A DNA stretch of 64,000 nt from Clostridia bacterium (GCA_017577715.1 PKRC01000008.1:6490-70489), one strand, 5' to 3'; counted from the stretch's first letter, positions 8,140-17,490 are shown. A program made the numbers and translations. Notes: generated by a model from the letters alone, not told the origin.

Positions 8140-8619
8140 TCAGATCGTTAAGTCGTTTTCTGATTTTATAACAATGGCCTCCTTTAAAAGCTTGCTAAGG
8201 ACAGAGGCAAACACGGAAATTATAAATGCTACACCTGCTATTGCCATCCCGATAATCACTAAGCCCGGAGCATCTTCTTTTTTTGCCACTACGTAGAAAA
8301 AAGGTATGCCTCCCAGTGCGCAAATGAAAAACTCTATAAGGGCTGAATTCTTGATAATCTCCAATGCCTTTAATGATAATTCGGAGAAAGCACGATCAGT
8401 GTCAATATAGCCTAATAACTTATAAGATTGATATAAGGCAACAAAACATGGTATTGCTGCAGTACATGTACCAATAAGCAAAACATAAGATAAAATATAA
8501 TACTCGGAAGTTGGATCTGTTTTTATCGCTAGCCAAGCCGCACCACAACATATAGCAAGAACTATTGCTGCTGCAATAAAGATAGCCAAACGTAATATCA
8601 TTGTTGAATAATTTCTCAT
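8140..8619 (-). CDS. DUF2975 family membrane protein
   Basis: About 159 residues with four hydrophobic helices (about 7-30, 42-65, 95-115 and 120-145) and a charged C-terminus, matching the DUF2975 layout. The function of the family is unknown; it is repeatedly found paired with small XRE regulators. An ATG at 8637 is in frame, but AAGGGGGA lies between it and the ATG at 8619, which is therefore preferred. First gene of the three-gene operon DUF2975, XRE, FAD reductase. Confidence 0.82.
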   Translation of the reverse strand: MRNYSTMILRLAIFIAAAIVLAICCGAAWLAIKTDPTSEYYILSYVLLIGTCTAAIPCFVALYQSYKLLGYIDTDRAFSELSLKALEIIKNSALIEFFICALGGIPFFYVVAKKEDAPGLVIIGMAIAGVAFIISVFASVLSKLLKEAIVIKSENDLTI

Positions 8620-8796
8620 AAAAATCCCCCTTATCATATAGCCTAATTAATAGTTTTTTATGATTATAGCGAAATATTTATCGTTTATCAATATATTTTT
8701 ATTGTTATTCGTTGAGATAACTGGATTAAGCAGGTTTCTTTGAGCAGCCTTTCGGTATTAATGGATTGCATTCACTTAATCTCTTGCCTGACACAT

Positions 8797-8830
8797 AAAT
8801 ACGGGAGGCCTATATAGGCCTCCCGTATTT
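8797..8830. terminator. perfect 34-base palindromic hairpin
   Basis: AAATACGGGAGGCC and GGCCTCCCGTATTT form a perfect inverted repeat just after the stop of the gene at 8857-9240 (minus strand). The T-run is short, so termination may be modest. Confidence 0.7.
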
Positions 8831-8856
8831 ATCTCTAGCGCTTTTTACTTTGTTGT

Positions 8857-9240
8857 TCACATAACGTGTGTGGGAATGATGGCATCGATAATCCCTATGA
8901 TCAAAGCCGCCACAATGGCACCAAATACATTGACCTCCATTCCCGGCACTAGGAACTGCGCCAGGTAAATGATCAGCGCCGAGAGCAGAAATCCCACGAT
9001 ACCCCGTCCGAACGGCGAGGCATCTACCTTAAACAGCTTTTGTATAACGTAATCCATGGCGGCGATTACGATTGCAGCCAACAAGGCTGTACCAAACCCT
9101 ATATTGGAAAAACCGGGAGTCAAAAGCGCCGTCACCATCAACACCACGGCAGCGACTACGAAACGAATGATTATACCTAACCAGCCTCTGCCGCCTTCAT
9201 TTCTGTTCATCTCATTTTGCCTACCCATCTCTTCAGCCAT
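8857..9240 (-). CDS. YvlD/phage-holin-4-like membrane protein
   Basis: 127 residues: a polar, Asn/Glu/Gly-rich N-terminus of about 20 residues, then four hydrophobic helices with the family's small residue pattern. This family (Phage_holin_4_2, YvlD of Bacillus) occurs in chromosomes without phage context and is linked to envelope stress in Bacillus. Nothing phage-like surrounds this copy. AGGGGAAA precedes the ATG, and a strong hairpin follows the stop. Confidence 0.83.
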   Translation of the reverse strand: MAEEMGRQNEMNRNEGGRGWLGIIIRFVVAAVVLMVTALLTPGFSNIGFGTALLAAIVIAAMDYVIQKLFKVDASPFGRGIVGFLLSALIIYLAQFLVPGMEVNVFGAIVAALIIGIIDAIIPTHVM

Positions 9241-9270
9241 TCAACATTTCCCCTTTCCTAATTAAATTAT

Positions 9271-9564
9271 TTATTGGTCAATATTTCGTTTGACCGATTG
9301 CACTTGCTTTTCCATGTCCATCGGACAATCATGTCGCTCGTCAATTGTCATAGTGGTAATAACCCGCTCGGCTCCCATTTGAAATGGGATACTATGAATT
9401 TGCCGGGCTATATTCATCAACTGGTCGAGGTTACCCTCTATTACCGTCCCGGTAGGCGTAACCTGATATTTTAGCCCCTGCTGCTCTATGATTTTGCATG
9501 CCTGAGCTACATAGCTGCTAAAACTGGGCTGCCCAGTGCCTATCGGCACTATGCTGATGTCCAA
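9271..9564 (-). CDS. MTH1187/YqgV family thiamine-binding protein
   Basis: 97 residues of the small ferredoxin-like family once called DUF77, whose members bind thiamine. The typical N-terminus ISIVPIGTG and the later TPTGTVIEG segment are present. No ATG is available; TTG at 9564 with GGAGGTGAGG about 11 bases upstream is the best start. Role is presumably handling or sensing of thiamine; it has no thiamine-transport neighbour here, though the YjbQ protein at 25002-25409 belongs to a family with thiamine phosphate synthase side activity. Confidence 0.85.
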   Translation of the reverse strand: MDISIVPIGTGQPSFSSYVAQACKIIEQQGLKYQVTPTGTVIEGNLDQLMNIARQIHSIPFQMGAERVITTMTIDERHDCPMDMEKQVQSVKRNIDQ

Positions 9565-9645
9565 TACGGGCGTTTCCTCACCTCCAACAATTTTCTATCC
9601 GTTATTTTTTCCGACTTTTTTATTTTTCATGCCATTTTTTAAAAT

Positions 9646-9677
9646 AAAAAAAGAGAGGAGAACTTCCTCTCTTTTTT
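9646..9677. terminator. bidirectional terminator after lgt
   Basis: Stem AAAAAAGAGAGGA/TCCTCTCTTTTTT with a 5-base loop and A/T runs on both sides, located downstream of lgt on the minus strand. Confidence 0.85.
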
Positions 9678-9732
9678 GTTGCATTTGCTGCACCCACACC
9701 GCACCAATAAGCATTCATTTAAAACAAACCGC

Positions 9733-10767
9733 CTAATCCTTTTGATCTTCATCCTGTAAAACTTGTTTCTCTTGCAAAGCATGCTCTTTATCCTTCAAAG
9801 CATCTTCCCTGGCCTGTGCTTCTTGATCATCCGTACCGCGTTTTTCTGTTTCATCCATAGGCATCGACCCTTCATCGTCGTTGGAAGGTCCCACTTTTTC
9901 AGCGTCATCCGTGGATTCCAATGCTTCGTCCTCGTTGGCGGATACCGCTCTTTCGCCGTCATACACGGATCCCGATGCTTCACCATCCAACAAAACGTTT
10001 TCTGAGGTAAGCTCTACTTTTCTGCGCCTTACCACCAGCATCACAGTGGAAAAGACTATCAGCAACCCCGCCAGCAGCTGCGATACCCTAAATGGCCCCA
10101 AATACAGGCTGTCGGTACGGAATCCCTCTATCACAACACGGCCGCATGAATACAGCAACAGATAGAGCAAAAAAATGTCACCCGATCTCTTCCTCCGCTT
10201 TCTGTACCACATCAAAAATATGAACACCAGAAAGTTCCACATCGACTCGTAGAAAAAGGTAGCCAAATGCCACTCTTCCCTTGCCTCTATGTACACGGCA
10301 AAGGGAAACCACTGCCAAGCCGGATCAGTCACCAAGTTACCATAGGCCTCCTGGTTAAAGAAGTTACCCCATCTGCCGATAGCCTGCCCCAATATAAGGC
10401 TTGGGGCTACAATATCCGCTAGGTCCCAAAATTTTATCTTACGCCAGCGGGAAAATATCCCAGCTGCTATAACTCCGCCTATCACCGCACCATATATAGC
10501 AAGGCCACCTTGCCATATCTTAAATATATCCACGGGATTATTTTTGTAGATCTCCCATTGGAAAACCACGTAATACAGCCTTGCCCCTATAATACCAAAT
10601 GGGATGGCCAGAAGGGCAAAATCCAGAATCATCTCCGGATCATAATTAAGTCTTCTGGCGTATCCCATAGCCAGGTAAATCCCCAAAAATACCCCCGTCG
10701 CGATGAGTATACCATACCAGTATATTGGTCTCCCGAAAATTTCAAATGCAACCGGATTCGGCCACAT
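9733..10767 (-). CDS. lgt: prolipoprotein diacylglyceryl transferase with repeated acidic tail
   Basis: Lgt moves diacylglycerol from phosphatidylglycerol to the lipobox cysteine of prolipoproteins in the membrane. The seven-helix core spans about 1-250. It carries the family signature around GRWGNFFNQEAYG (about 138-150) and the H/Y/R-containing early loop (IGARLYYV). The odd part is the C-terminus: after the last helix and a basic RRRK there are about 90 residues not found in usual Lgt (normal length 250-280). They include three successive 18-residue acidic units (261-278, 279-296, 297-314) and then a charged helical stretch. The base composition of the tail looks like the rest, so this is an expansion rather than a fusion. 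Lipoprotein substrates in the window include the solute-binding protein at 39145 and YhcN at 44378. Confidence 0.95.
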   Translation of the reverse strand: MWPNPVAFEIFGRPIYWYGILIATGVFLGIYLAMGYARRLNYDPEMILDFALLAIPFGIIGARLYYVVFQWEIYKNNPVDIFKIWQGGLAIYGAVIGGVIAAGIFSRWRKIKFWDLADIVAPSLILGQAIGRWGNFFNQEAYGNLVTDPAWQWFPFAVYIEAREEWHLATFFYESMWNFLVFIFLMWYRKRRKRSGDIFLLYLLLYSCGRVVIEGFRTDSLYLGPFRVSQLLAGLLIVFSTVMLVVRRRKVELTSENVLLDGEASGSVYDGERAVSANEDEALESTDDAEKVGPSNDDEGSMPMDETEKRGTDDQEAQAREDALKDKEHALQEKQVLQDEDQKD

Positions 10768-10796
10768 AAATACTCCCCCTTAATTCAAAAATCAAT

Positions 10797-12083
10797 TTAG
10801 CTAGGCAGTATGATTGATACGCTGCTCTGATTGTTCTCAAAAAATCTGTTGAAATGGCTTTTCAGTTGCTCGTAGTTTATCTGCATCAGCCTTTCAATGT
10901 AATCGAACAGCCCTATATCCTTAAAAATCAATGACACAAACTGCACGCCGATGTTTTCCAGCGAATTAAACATCTTTATATACTCCCCTATCTTCTTTTT
11001 CTTGATCCTGGAAAAATACACCACATCCCAGGGCTGCTCATTCAACCTCTCTATCTCTTGATAGATCATATCCACAACTCTTTCCGGGTCGGGCGACTCC
11101 CCTCCCATTACTATATGGCCGTAATCAACCTCGCCCGTATATCCGGCACTGAACGTAATGTCAATCAACCCTTCCTCATAAATTTTGTTGTATAGGTCGG
11201 AGCTTGGGCCCACCAACATGTCCACCATGATGTCGTTGAGTATCATCTTATCGAGCAAAGCCTGCCCTTGCTGCCCCACCTGAGTGTCCTTAAAGCCCAG
11301 CATAAACAGCGGCCGCGGCACCGGTAGCTTATCCTTTACCACACGAGCAGCTACCTCGGCAGGTTCATCGGGATATATCTTCTTTATCGGCCCCTGTTTT
11401 GATATGCCCTTACCATCAAAATATCGCTCCACCTGCTCTATAACCCTATCGGCATCCACATCTCCCGCCACAAACAGAACCATATTGGATGGATGATAAA
11501 AAGTCTTATAGCACTGGTACAACATGTCCTTGGTTATCTTCTGTATGGATTCCACCGTCCCGGCAATATCGTTTTTTACCGGATGATTGTGGTACAATCC
11601 CTTTAGCAAATTGAAGAACACGCGCCAGTTGGGATCGTCCTGATACATGACTATTTCCTGGGCAATGATGCCCTTTTCTTTTTCCACCGTCTGGTCTGTG
11701 AAGTAAGGCGTCCCCACAAAGTTGAGCAGCACATCAAGACATTCATAAAAGTTTCCAGTGGAAGTAAAGTGATATGCCGTGGTGTTGAAGCTGGTAAACG
11801 CGTTGGGGCTGGCGCCTAGCTTTGAAAAGACATCAAATACGCTCCCTTCTTCCTGTTCAAACAGCTTGTGTTCCAAAAAATGGGCAATGCCCTCGGGCAT
11901 GGTCATAGGCTTATCCTCACCGGGTATCATAAACTGATTATCATTGGAGCCGTAATGGGTAGCGTAAATAGCAAACTGTTTCTGATAGCCCTTCTTGGGC
12001 AACACGTATACATTTAACCCGTTCTTTAACTTTGAATGTATTAACCTTTCGTTCAACACATCGTTTTTAATTTCCCTTCTCAT
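10797..12083 (-). CDS. M16 zinc protease, catalytic subunit (YmfH-like)
   Basis: About 428 residues with the inverted zinc motif HFLEH (GIAHFLEHKLFEQEEG, about residue 70) and the distal zinc ligand Glu in EKGIIAQEI. It lacks the Arg/Tyr pair normally found in the C-terminal half of M16 enzymes; that pair is present in the neighbouring subunit. This split matches two-subunit M16B peptidases and the ymfF-ymfH pair of Bacillus. Substrates are unknown, probably short peptides. The start is the ATG at 12083 (GAGGGG 11 bases upstream) or at 12092; the first overlaps the upstream gene by 17 bases. lgt follows 29 bases later. Confidence 0.9.
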   Translation of the reverse strand: MRREIKNDVLNERLIHSKLKNGLNVYVLPKKGYQKQFAIYATHYGSNDNQFMIPGEDKPMTMPEGIAHFLEHKLFEQEEGSVFDVFSKLGASPNAFTSFNTTAYHFTSTGNFYECLDVLLNFVGTPYFTDQTVEKEKGIIAQEIVMYQDDPNWRVFFNLLKGLYHNHPVKNDIAGTVESIQKITKDMLYQCYKTFYHPSNMVLFVAGDVDADRVIEQVERYFDGKGISKQGPIKKIYPDEPAEVAARVVKDKLPVPRPLFMLGFKDTQVGQQGQALLDKMILNDIMVDMLVGPSSDLYNKIYEEGLIDITFSAGYTGEVDYGHIVMGGESPDPERVVDMIYQEIERLNEQPWDVVYFSRIKKKKIGEYIKMFNSLENIGVQFVSLIFKDIGLFDYIERLMQINYEQLKSHFNRFFENNQSSVSIILPS

Positions 12084-13362
12084 GAACAACATATCCCCTC
12101 TTTCTATTTCTCAAAAAGTATATGGTATCCAATTTGACCTTGTGGGCCACTTCCACCACTTGATGTATGGTAACAGCCTTTATCCTCTCTATCAGCTCCT
12201 CCACGGTAATATCAGAACCGATGACGCTGTTGCCCAGATAATAATCGATGAGCTGAGATGGTTGGTCCATGCTTCCCTTAAGTGAAGTGACCAGCGCATT
12301 TATGGCCCCTTCAAATTCCTGCTGAGCAATTTGCCCCTTTGCCACGGCATCGAGCTGTTCCATTATTATATTTATCGTTTGATCATACTTATCAAAGTCA
12401 ATACCGGCACCGATGAACATTAAACCTTTAAACTTCTCCAGCCGTGCAAATGCATAATAAGCCAGGCTGGCCTTTTCCCTCACATTTATAAACAGTTTGG
12501 AGTGAGGACCGCCCCCTAAAATGCTGCTATACACCAGCAGGGGAAAATATTCCTCATCAGCGGCATTTATATTGGTTCTAAACCCCATAGCCAGCTTGCC
12601 CTGGTTTACATCCATTTCCTCCGTTACGGTTTTGGGCACCACCTGCAGCTTCTTATAAACGGTCTTGGGTATGGTGGCCATCCGTTTCCTATCCATTGTT
12701 GAAAAGCTTTGCTCGAAAAGAAGCCTTATCTTTTCGGGCTGCACATCTCCCACCACAAAGACGTCCAAGGGGCTAGATTGCATAATATCACGGTACACGC
12801 TATACAACTTGGAACTATCGAGATTGTCTAGCTCATTTATATCGCCAAAAACGTATCTGCTATACTTCTCTCCCCTGCACATCTCTTGGGCGCATCTCTC
12901 CAAGCTGTACTGGATCTTGTCATTGACCAGCGACCTTATTCTGTTTTTCATATTCTCTTTTTCCTGGCTCACATACTCCTTTTTAAAACCACCATCTTCC
13001 AGTACAGGGCGATTGATGACACGATTTAAAAAATAAAAAGCCTGTGCCAATATCCCCTGTTCTGCCAGATAATCATCATTTACCACTTCCATGGAAAACC
13101 TGAGGATTTGCCTTTCGCCCTTCTTTTGCACCCCAACATCAAACACAGCCCCGTACAGGCTTTCCATATGCCTCTCAATATCCTTCAGGGTCTCAAAGCC
13201 TTCACAGCCGCGCTTTAACACCGCCGGAATCAAAGCGTTGTAGGTGTAATCCTCATCCAGGTCCCTGTGGAAGCAAAAGCTCATGGTGACGGTTTTAAAC
13301 TTCTTCGTAGGTAAAACCCTTAACCTTATACCTTTGCCTATGTCTAAGCTTTCTATATGCAT
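12067..13362 (-). CDS. M16 peptidase partner subunit without zinc motif (YmfF-like)
   Basis: About 431 residues of M16 fold but with no HXXEH. It does carry an R-E-...-Y-Y segment in its second half (NVREKASLAYYAFARL), the position of the substrate-binding Arg/Tyr pair. It therefore looks like the non-catalytic half of a heterodimeric M16 peptidase together with the downstream YmfH-like protein. The ATG at 13362 has GGAGGG 6-7 bases upstream; the longer reading to 13452 is not needed. The gene overlaps its partner, consistent with coupled translation. Confidence 0.88.
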   Translation of the reverse strand: MHIESLDIGKGIRLRVLPTKKFKTVTMSFCFHRDLDEDYTYNALIPAVLKRGCEGFETLKDIERHMESLYGAVFDVGVQKKGERQILRFSMEVVNDDYLAEQGILAQAFYFLNRVINRPVLEDGGFKKEYVSQEKENMKNRIRSLVNDKIQYSLERCAQEMCRGEKYSRYVFGDINELDNLDSSKLYSVYRDIMQSSPLDVFVVGDVQPEKIRLLFEQSFSTMDRKRMATIPKTVYKKLQVVPKTVTEEMDVNQGKLAMGFRTNINAADEEYFPLLVYSSILGGGPHSKLFINVREKASLAYYAFARLEKFKGLMFIGAGIDFDKYDQTINIIMEQLDAVAKGQIAQQEFEGAINALVTSLKGSMDQPSQLIDYYLGNSVIGSDITVEELIERIKAVTIHQVVEVAHKVKLDTIYFLRNRKRGYVVHEKGN

Positions 13363-14093
13363 ATATACCCTCCTTATCAATACCGATAAACCCTTAAAAA
13401 CATGTCGTATGCCGACCTCATGCGGTATGCATCTCATTGTAAAATCCAACATTACACATCGGCGTTTACACTTTCACCACTTGGAAAAGCAGTTTAGCCC
13501 CTATGGTTATCACGCCCTTCCTGCCTTTCACAGTAAAATTCCAATTGCAAATTAAGCCATCTTTTGCTAATGAAGCATACGGCCCCATCCTTTGCAACGC
13601 AACGATATTCGCCATCCAGGGTTTGCCTTTTTCTCCTTTATATTTTCGCTTTTATATCCAAAAATCCTCTAAAAATTATTATTCTTTATGGAGATTTTTA
13701 TATACTACAAGCACTCATAAGAGGCATTAAAGCATGGTACAATTATATGAAATCCCTTAACCCTTTTCATCTCCAAAAATTAGACGTTAAAAATGGCGCT
13801 GTTGTGGGGAAAATTTGCATATCGAAGATTATAAGCTGAAGAAATGAGCTAACAGTTACAGCGACATAAAAACGATAAAGTGGCCCGATACAAATGATGG
13901 GCAAATTGATGTTGAAGAAAGGAAAGCCTGAGCATGAACAATTAAACAAGTCCACTACATCGTATAAGTATTCCGAATAATTGACCTGTAGACAGGTTTG
14001 AAAATTAAGCTTTGGGAAAATCAGCGGTAAAATACGCAGAGTGGAGAAAAGGAAAGCAGCAGCGAAAGATTAATTAAAAAGATTAAAAAGATA
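13363..14093. other. gene-less stretch
   Basis: About 730 bases between the M16 pair and the spoIVA terminator. Several open frames exist on both strands, but none has a ribosome binding site or a protein-like composition. It is AT-rich with A-rich repeats near 14070-14095. I see no RNA gene. Confidence 0.5.
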
Positions 14094-14130
14094 AAGGGAT
14101 GTTCCTGGAACATTCCAGGCAACATCCCTT
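14094..14130 (-). terminator. terminator of spoIVA
   Basis: Inverted repeat AAGGGATGTT-CCTGG / CCAGG-C-AACATCCCTT begins at the spoIVA stop codon. On the minus strand it is followed by a long T-rich tail. Confidence 0.88.
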
Positions 14131-15608
14131 CATAATATTATACATATCAGTCCTCCGCTTCCCTCGTTTATAATCCTCTGCAGGGTCTCCTGAATCTTAA
14201 ACTGGACGTCCTCGGGCATCCTCATGAGCTTGTTGGCAAGCCCTTCCTTGACCAGTTCGTGCAACGACTTGCCAAATATATTGGTTTCCCATATCCTTGA
14301 CGGATCGTTTTCAAACTCCTCCAGCAGGTATTTTACCAGTTCCTCGCTTTGCCTTTCGGTGCCCACGATAGGGGATACCTCGGTCTGAATGTCCACCCGT
14401 ATGAAGTGCAGGGAAGGTGCACTAGCTTTAAGCCTCACGCCGAAGCGGTTACCCTGTTTTACGATCTCCGGCTCTTCAAGCCTTAGCTCTTCAAGGGAAG
14501 GCGGTACCATACCGTAACCCGTCTCGCGGACATCCCGCAGCGCCTCAGCGATTCGGTCGTATTCCCTCTTGGCTATAGCCAGCTGCTTCATCAGGCCTAT
14601 CAGCTGATAATCGCCCTCAATCTGATAGCCACACTCCTCGCCTAGTACCCTGTAGAACATACCGGGTTTGACATCTATGTTAATGTCTACCTTGCCGTTC
14701 CCTAGGTTTATATTGCTCACCTTAGCCGGCTCTATATGCTCCAGCTGTTCTTCCCTACCGCCCACCCCCTCGATGTCCCGCACTCTATGTACATCCCTGG
14801 TGATGTCCTTTACGTAGTCGACTATGTATTTTACAAGCCAGTGATCCTCATCAAGGCTCTGAACCCATTTGGGAAGGTCAATGCGTATCTCGGTAAGCGG
14901 AAACTCAAACAGGACAGTGCTCAGTATGTTATGTATATCTTCAACGGTAAGATTGAGAACATCGAGGGCTAAAACGGGCACGTCATACTTCTCCTCCAAA
15001 GCACTTCGCAGCGTCAAGGTCTCCTGGGCCGAGGGGTTTTTGGAATTGAGAATTATTACAAATGGCTTGCCCAGCTCCTTGAGCTCCCTTACCACCCTTT
15101 CCTCGGCCTCTACGTAATTTACCCGTGGTATGTCGGTGATGCTACCGTCAGTGGTAACCACAAGGCCTATGGTAGAATGGTCGGTAATGACCTTTCTGGT
15201 ACCCAGCTCAGCAGCCTCTTCAAAAGGAATGTCATAGTCAAACCAGGGAGTACGAACCATACGCGGCCCATCGCCTTCCATATGCCCCATGGCTCCCTTG
15301 ACCAGGTATCCCACACAGTCAACCATCCTTACCTTGAGATTAGCCGTCCCCTTTATGGTGATCTCCACCGCTTCGTTGGGGACAAACTTGGGCTGCGTGG
15401 TCATTATGGTACGCCCCGTACCGCTTTGCGGCATCTCGTCCTTTGCTCGTTCCTTCTTAAAGCCGTCTTCCATGTTGGGCAAAACCAGCAGTTCCATGAT
15501 TCTCTTGATAAGCGTTGACTTTCCCGTCCGGACAGGCCCCACTACCCCGATGTATATATCACCCTCAGTTCTTTCGGCTATGTCGCGATACAAATCAAAC
15601 TTCTCCAT
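14130..15608 (-). CDS. spoIVA: stage IV sporulation protein A, spore-coat ATPase
   Basis: SpoIVA polymerises on the outer forespore membrane with ATP and is the base on which coat and cortex are built. The 492 residues have the usual length. The Walker A motif GPVRTGKST at 24-32 places Lys30 where B. subtilis Lys30 binds ATP. The C-terminus ends with the hydrophobic GGLICIIL typical of the family, needed for anchoring. The start ATG has GGGAGGGGG just upstream; a longer frame to 15665 is not used. A possible sigma-E promoter lies at 15702-15729, which suits expression in the mother cell, and a strong terminator ends the unit. Confidence 0.97.
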   Translation of the reverse strand: MEKFDLYRDIAERTEGDIYIGVVGPVRTGKSTLIKRIMELLVLPNMEDGFKKERAKDEMPQSGTGRTIMTTQPKFVPNEAVEITIKGTANLKVRMVDCVGYLVKGAMGHMEGDGPRMVRTPWFDYDIPFEEAAELGTRKVITDHSTIGLVVTTDGSITDIPRVNYVEAEERVVRELKELGKPFVIILNSKNPSAQETLTLRSALEEKYDVPVLALDVLNLTVEDIHNILSTVLFEFPLTEIRIDLPKWVQSLDEDHWLVKYIVDYVKDITRDVHRVRDIEGVGGREEQLEHIEPAKVSNINLGNGKVDINIDVKPGMFYRVLGEECGYQIEGDYQLIGLMKQLAIAKREYDRIAEALRDVRETGYGMVPPSLEELRLEEPEIVKQGNRFGVRLKASAPSLHFIRVDIQTEVSPIVGTERQSEELVKYLLEEFENDPSRIWETNIFGKSLHELVKEGLANKLMRMPEDVQFKIQETLQRIINEGSGGLICIIL

Positions 15609-15701
15609 TTGTCCCCCTCCCTTTTGGTTGAAGCTCAGCGATACAACCTCGCCCCTTTCTTGCAACTCCCAATCGGCGGCTTACAACTTTGCATCAGTAA
15701 T

Positions 15702-15729
15702 ATATATTGGAGGGAGACAAAAAATATGA
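15702..15729 (-). promoter_or_regulatory. candidate sigma-E promoter of spoIVA
   Basis: On the minus strand TCATATT, 13 bases, then CAATATAT resembles the sigma-E pattern (KMATATT, about 14 bases, CATACAAT). Position between gpsA and spoIVA supports it; the match is only partial. Confidence 0.4.
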
Positions 15730-15736
15730 CAAGTAG

Positions 15737-16765
15737 TTACCACCTTATATCCATCTCGTTTACCACTTCTTCCATTTCATGCTTCCTACCCCTAAGCATG
15801 AGCTGAGTCACCGCTTCCCTGGGGTCCTTACCCTCAAACAGCACCTGGTACAGCTGCTGCGTTATGGGCATCGAAACACCATACTTTTGCGCCAGCCTAT
15901 AGGCTACCTTGCACGTGTTAACCCCTTCGACGACCATTCCTATGCTTTCCAGCACCTCATTAAGGGGTTTACCTTGGCCTATCAAGATCCCTGCCCTTCT
16001 GTTACGGCTATGCATGCTAGTACAGGTCACCACCAGATCCCCTATACCCGCTAGACCCGAGAAGGTAAGGGGATGAGCACCCATAGCCTTGCCCAACCTG
16101 GATATCTCGGCAATCCCCCGTGTAATAAGTGCAGCCTTGCTGTTGTCACCAAAACCAAGCCCATCGTTTATGCCAGCCGCCAGAGCAATTATGTTTTTGA
16201 GAGCCCCCGCCACTTCAACCCCTATGACGTCGGGATTGGTATATACCCTAAATGTAGGGCCCATAAATACATCCTGAACCAGTTCAGCATCCTCCTTATT
16301 ATACGAAGCCGATACAACGGCAGTGGGTATATCGCGGCCCACCTCTTCGGCATGGCTTGGCCCCGAAAGCACCACGACCCTGGCGCTGGGTATCTCCTGC
16401 TCTATGACCTGCGAAAGCCGCAGCAGCGTATCCATCTCAAACCCCTTGGCAACGTTGACCACCACATGTCCCTTGGGGATGAGAGGAGCCACTTGCCGCG
16501 CCATAGCTCTCACGTATTGGGATGGCACGGCCAGCACCGTCAACCCGGCTCCTTTTAATGCCTCATCCAATGATCGGGTAGGAATGACTCCGGCAGGGAT
16601 TAATACCCCGGGCAAATACCGCCTGTTTTCCCTCAAGTCTTTTATCTGGTGATATATCTCCTCTTCTCTTACCCAGAGGTTAACCTCTATGCCCTTTTTG
16701 GCCAGCATCGCCGACAAAGCCGTACCCCAGCTGCCAGCTCCAACAATTGCAAGCCTATGTATCAT
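15737..16765 (-). CDS. gpsA: NAD(P)-dependent glycerol-3-phosphate dehydrogenase
   Basis: Makes sn-glycerol 3-phosphate from dihydroxyacetone phosphate for phospholipids. The 342 residues start with the NAD-binding GAGSWGTAL (about 9-17). The substrate/catalytic region GALKNIIALAAGINDGLGFGDNSK contains the conserved Lys. The ATG at 16765 follows GGGGAG; an earlier in-frame start (16810) has no such site. It lies next to plsY, which uses its product, so the two form a phospholipid-precursor unit within the der-plsY-gpsA-spoIVA block common in Clostridia. Confidence 0.97.
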   Translation of the reverse strand: MIHRLAIVGAGSWGTALSAMLAKKGIEVNLWVREEEIYHQIKDLRENRRYLPGVLIPAGVIPTRSLDEALKGAGLTVLAVPSQYVRAMARQVAPLIPKGHVVVNVAKGFEMDTLLRLSQVIEQEIPSARVVVLSGPSHAEEVGRDIPTAVVSASYNKEDAELVQDVFMGPTFRVYTNPDVIGVEVAGALKNIIALAAGINDGLGFGDNSKAALITRGIAEISRLGKAMGAHPLTFSGLAGIGDLVVTCTSMHSRNRRAGILIGQGKPLNEVLESIGMVVEGVNTCKVAYRLAQKYGVSMPITQQLYQVLFEGKDPREAVTQLMLRGRKHEMEEVVNEMDIRW

Positions 16766-16848
16766 GACACATCTCCCCTTATGCGCTATTTCAGGAAGGT
16801 AAATTTCCATATACCCATCGCTTTTTATGGTTTGCCTGCCGTCCTAAC

Positions 16849-17445
16849 TCACCGTACCCTGGCTTTCTGACCCAACTTATTCTCCCTGCCCTCAAGTAGC
16901 CTTGATATATTGCTCCTGTGCCTGTACAAGGCCAATCCTCCAACTGCTACCCCAAACAGCACTATCTTCCACCCATATCCAAATATGGCCAGCAGTATAG
17001 GAAATAAAACGGCCGCCGTTATAGAGCCCAGGGAAACGTACTTGGTTATGGCAATCACGATAACCCCCGCTACAAACAGTATGAAGCTGATAAGCGGGAA
17101 GAGCACCAGCAATACGCCGAACGACGTTGCTATGCCCTTTCCCCCTCTGAAATTGAGAAATACCGGCCAATTGTGCCCCACGATAGCGGCAAACCCCGCC
17201 AGGGCAGCCCCTGTCTCACCGACCATCCATCTACCGATAAGGGTAGCTAAAACCCCCTTAAGGACATCGGCCAAAAACACCGGGATAGCTGCTTTAAGGC
17301 CCAGCACCCTGAGCACGTTGGTAGCTCCCGCATTGCCGCTGCCGTACTGCCTTATGTCGATATTTCTGGCTATCTTTCCCGCGATAAAAGAGGAGGGTAT
17401 ACTGCCTAGCAGATAACCTATGATGATAAGAATAAACAGCTTCAC
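16849..17445 (-). CDS. plsY: acyl-phosphate:glycerol-3-phosphate acyltransferase
   Basis: PlsY acylates glycerol 3-phosphate with acyl-phosphate at the membrane, the first step of phospholipid assembly. It has 198 residues with about five to seven helices. Conserved motifs are visible: SIP near 15-17, GSGNAGATN at 35-43 and the glycine-rich GGKGIATSFG with HNWP just before it. It sits between der and gpsA, whose product is its substrate. Confidence 0.97.
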   Translation of the reverse strand: MKLFILIIIGYLLGSIPSSFIAGKIARNIDIRQYGSGNAGATNVLRVLGLKAAIPVFLADVLKGVLATLIGRWMVGETGAALAGFAAIVGHNWPVFLNFRGGKGIATSFGVLLVLFPLISFILFVAGVIVIAITKYVSLGSITAAVLFPILLAIFGYGWKIVLFGVAVGGLALYRHRSNISRLLEGRENKLGQKARVR

Positions 17446-17490
17446 GTTTACACCTCCAATCCCAACCTGCCCAAACCCTCCATCAGGAAT

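Noticed and set aside
8857..9240. Phage holin, hinting at a prophage
   Set aside because: The protein belongs to the chromosomal YvlD-like group and no phage genes surround it.
13503..13839. Overlapping plus-strand open frames after the M16 genes
   Set aside because: Frames without ribosome binding sites and with composition unlike the genes of this window.
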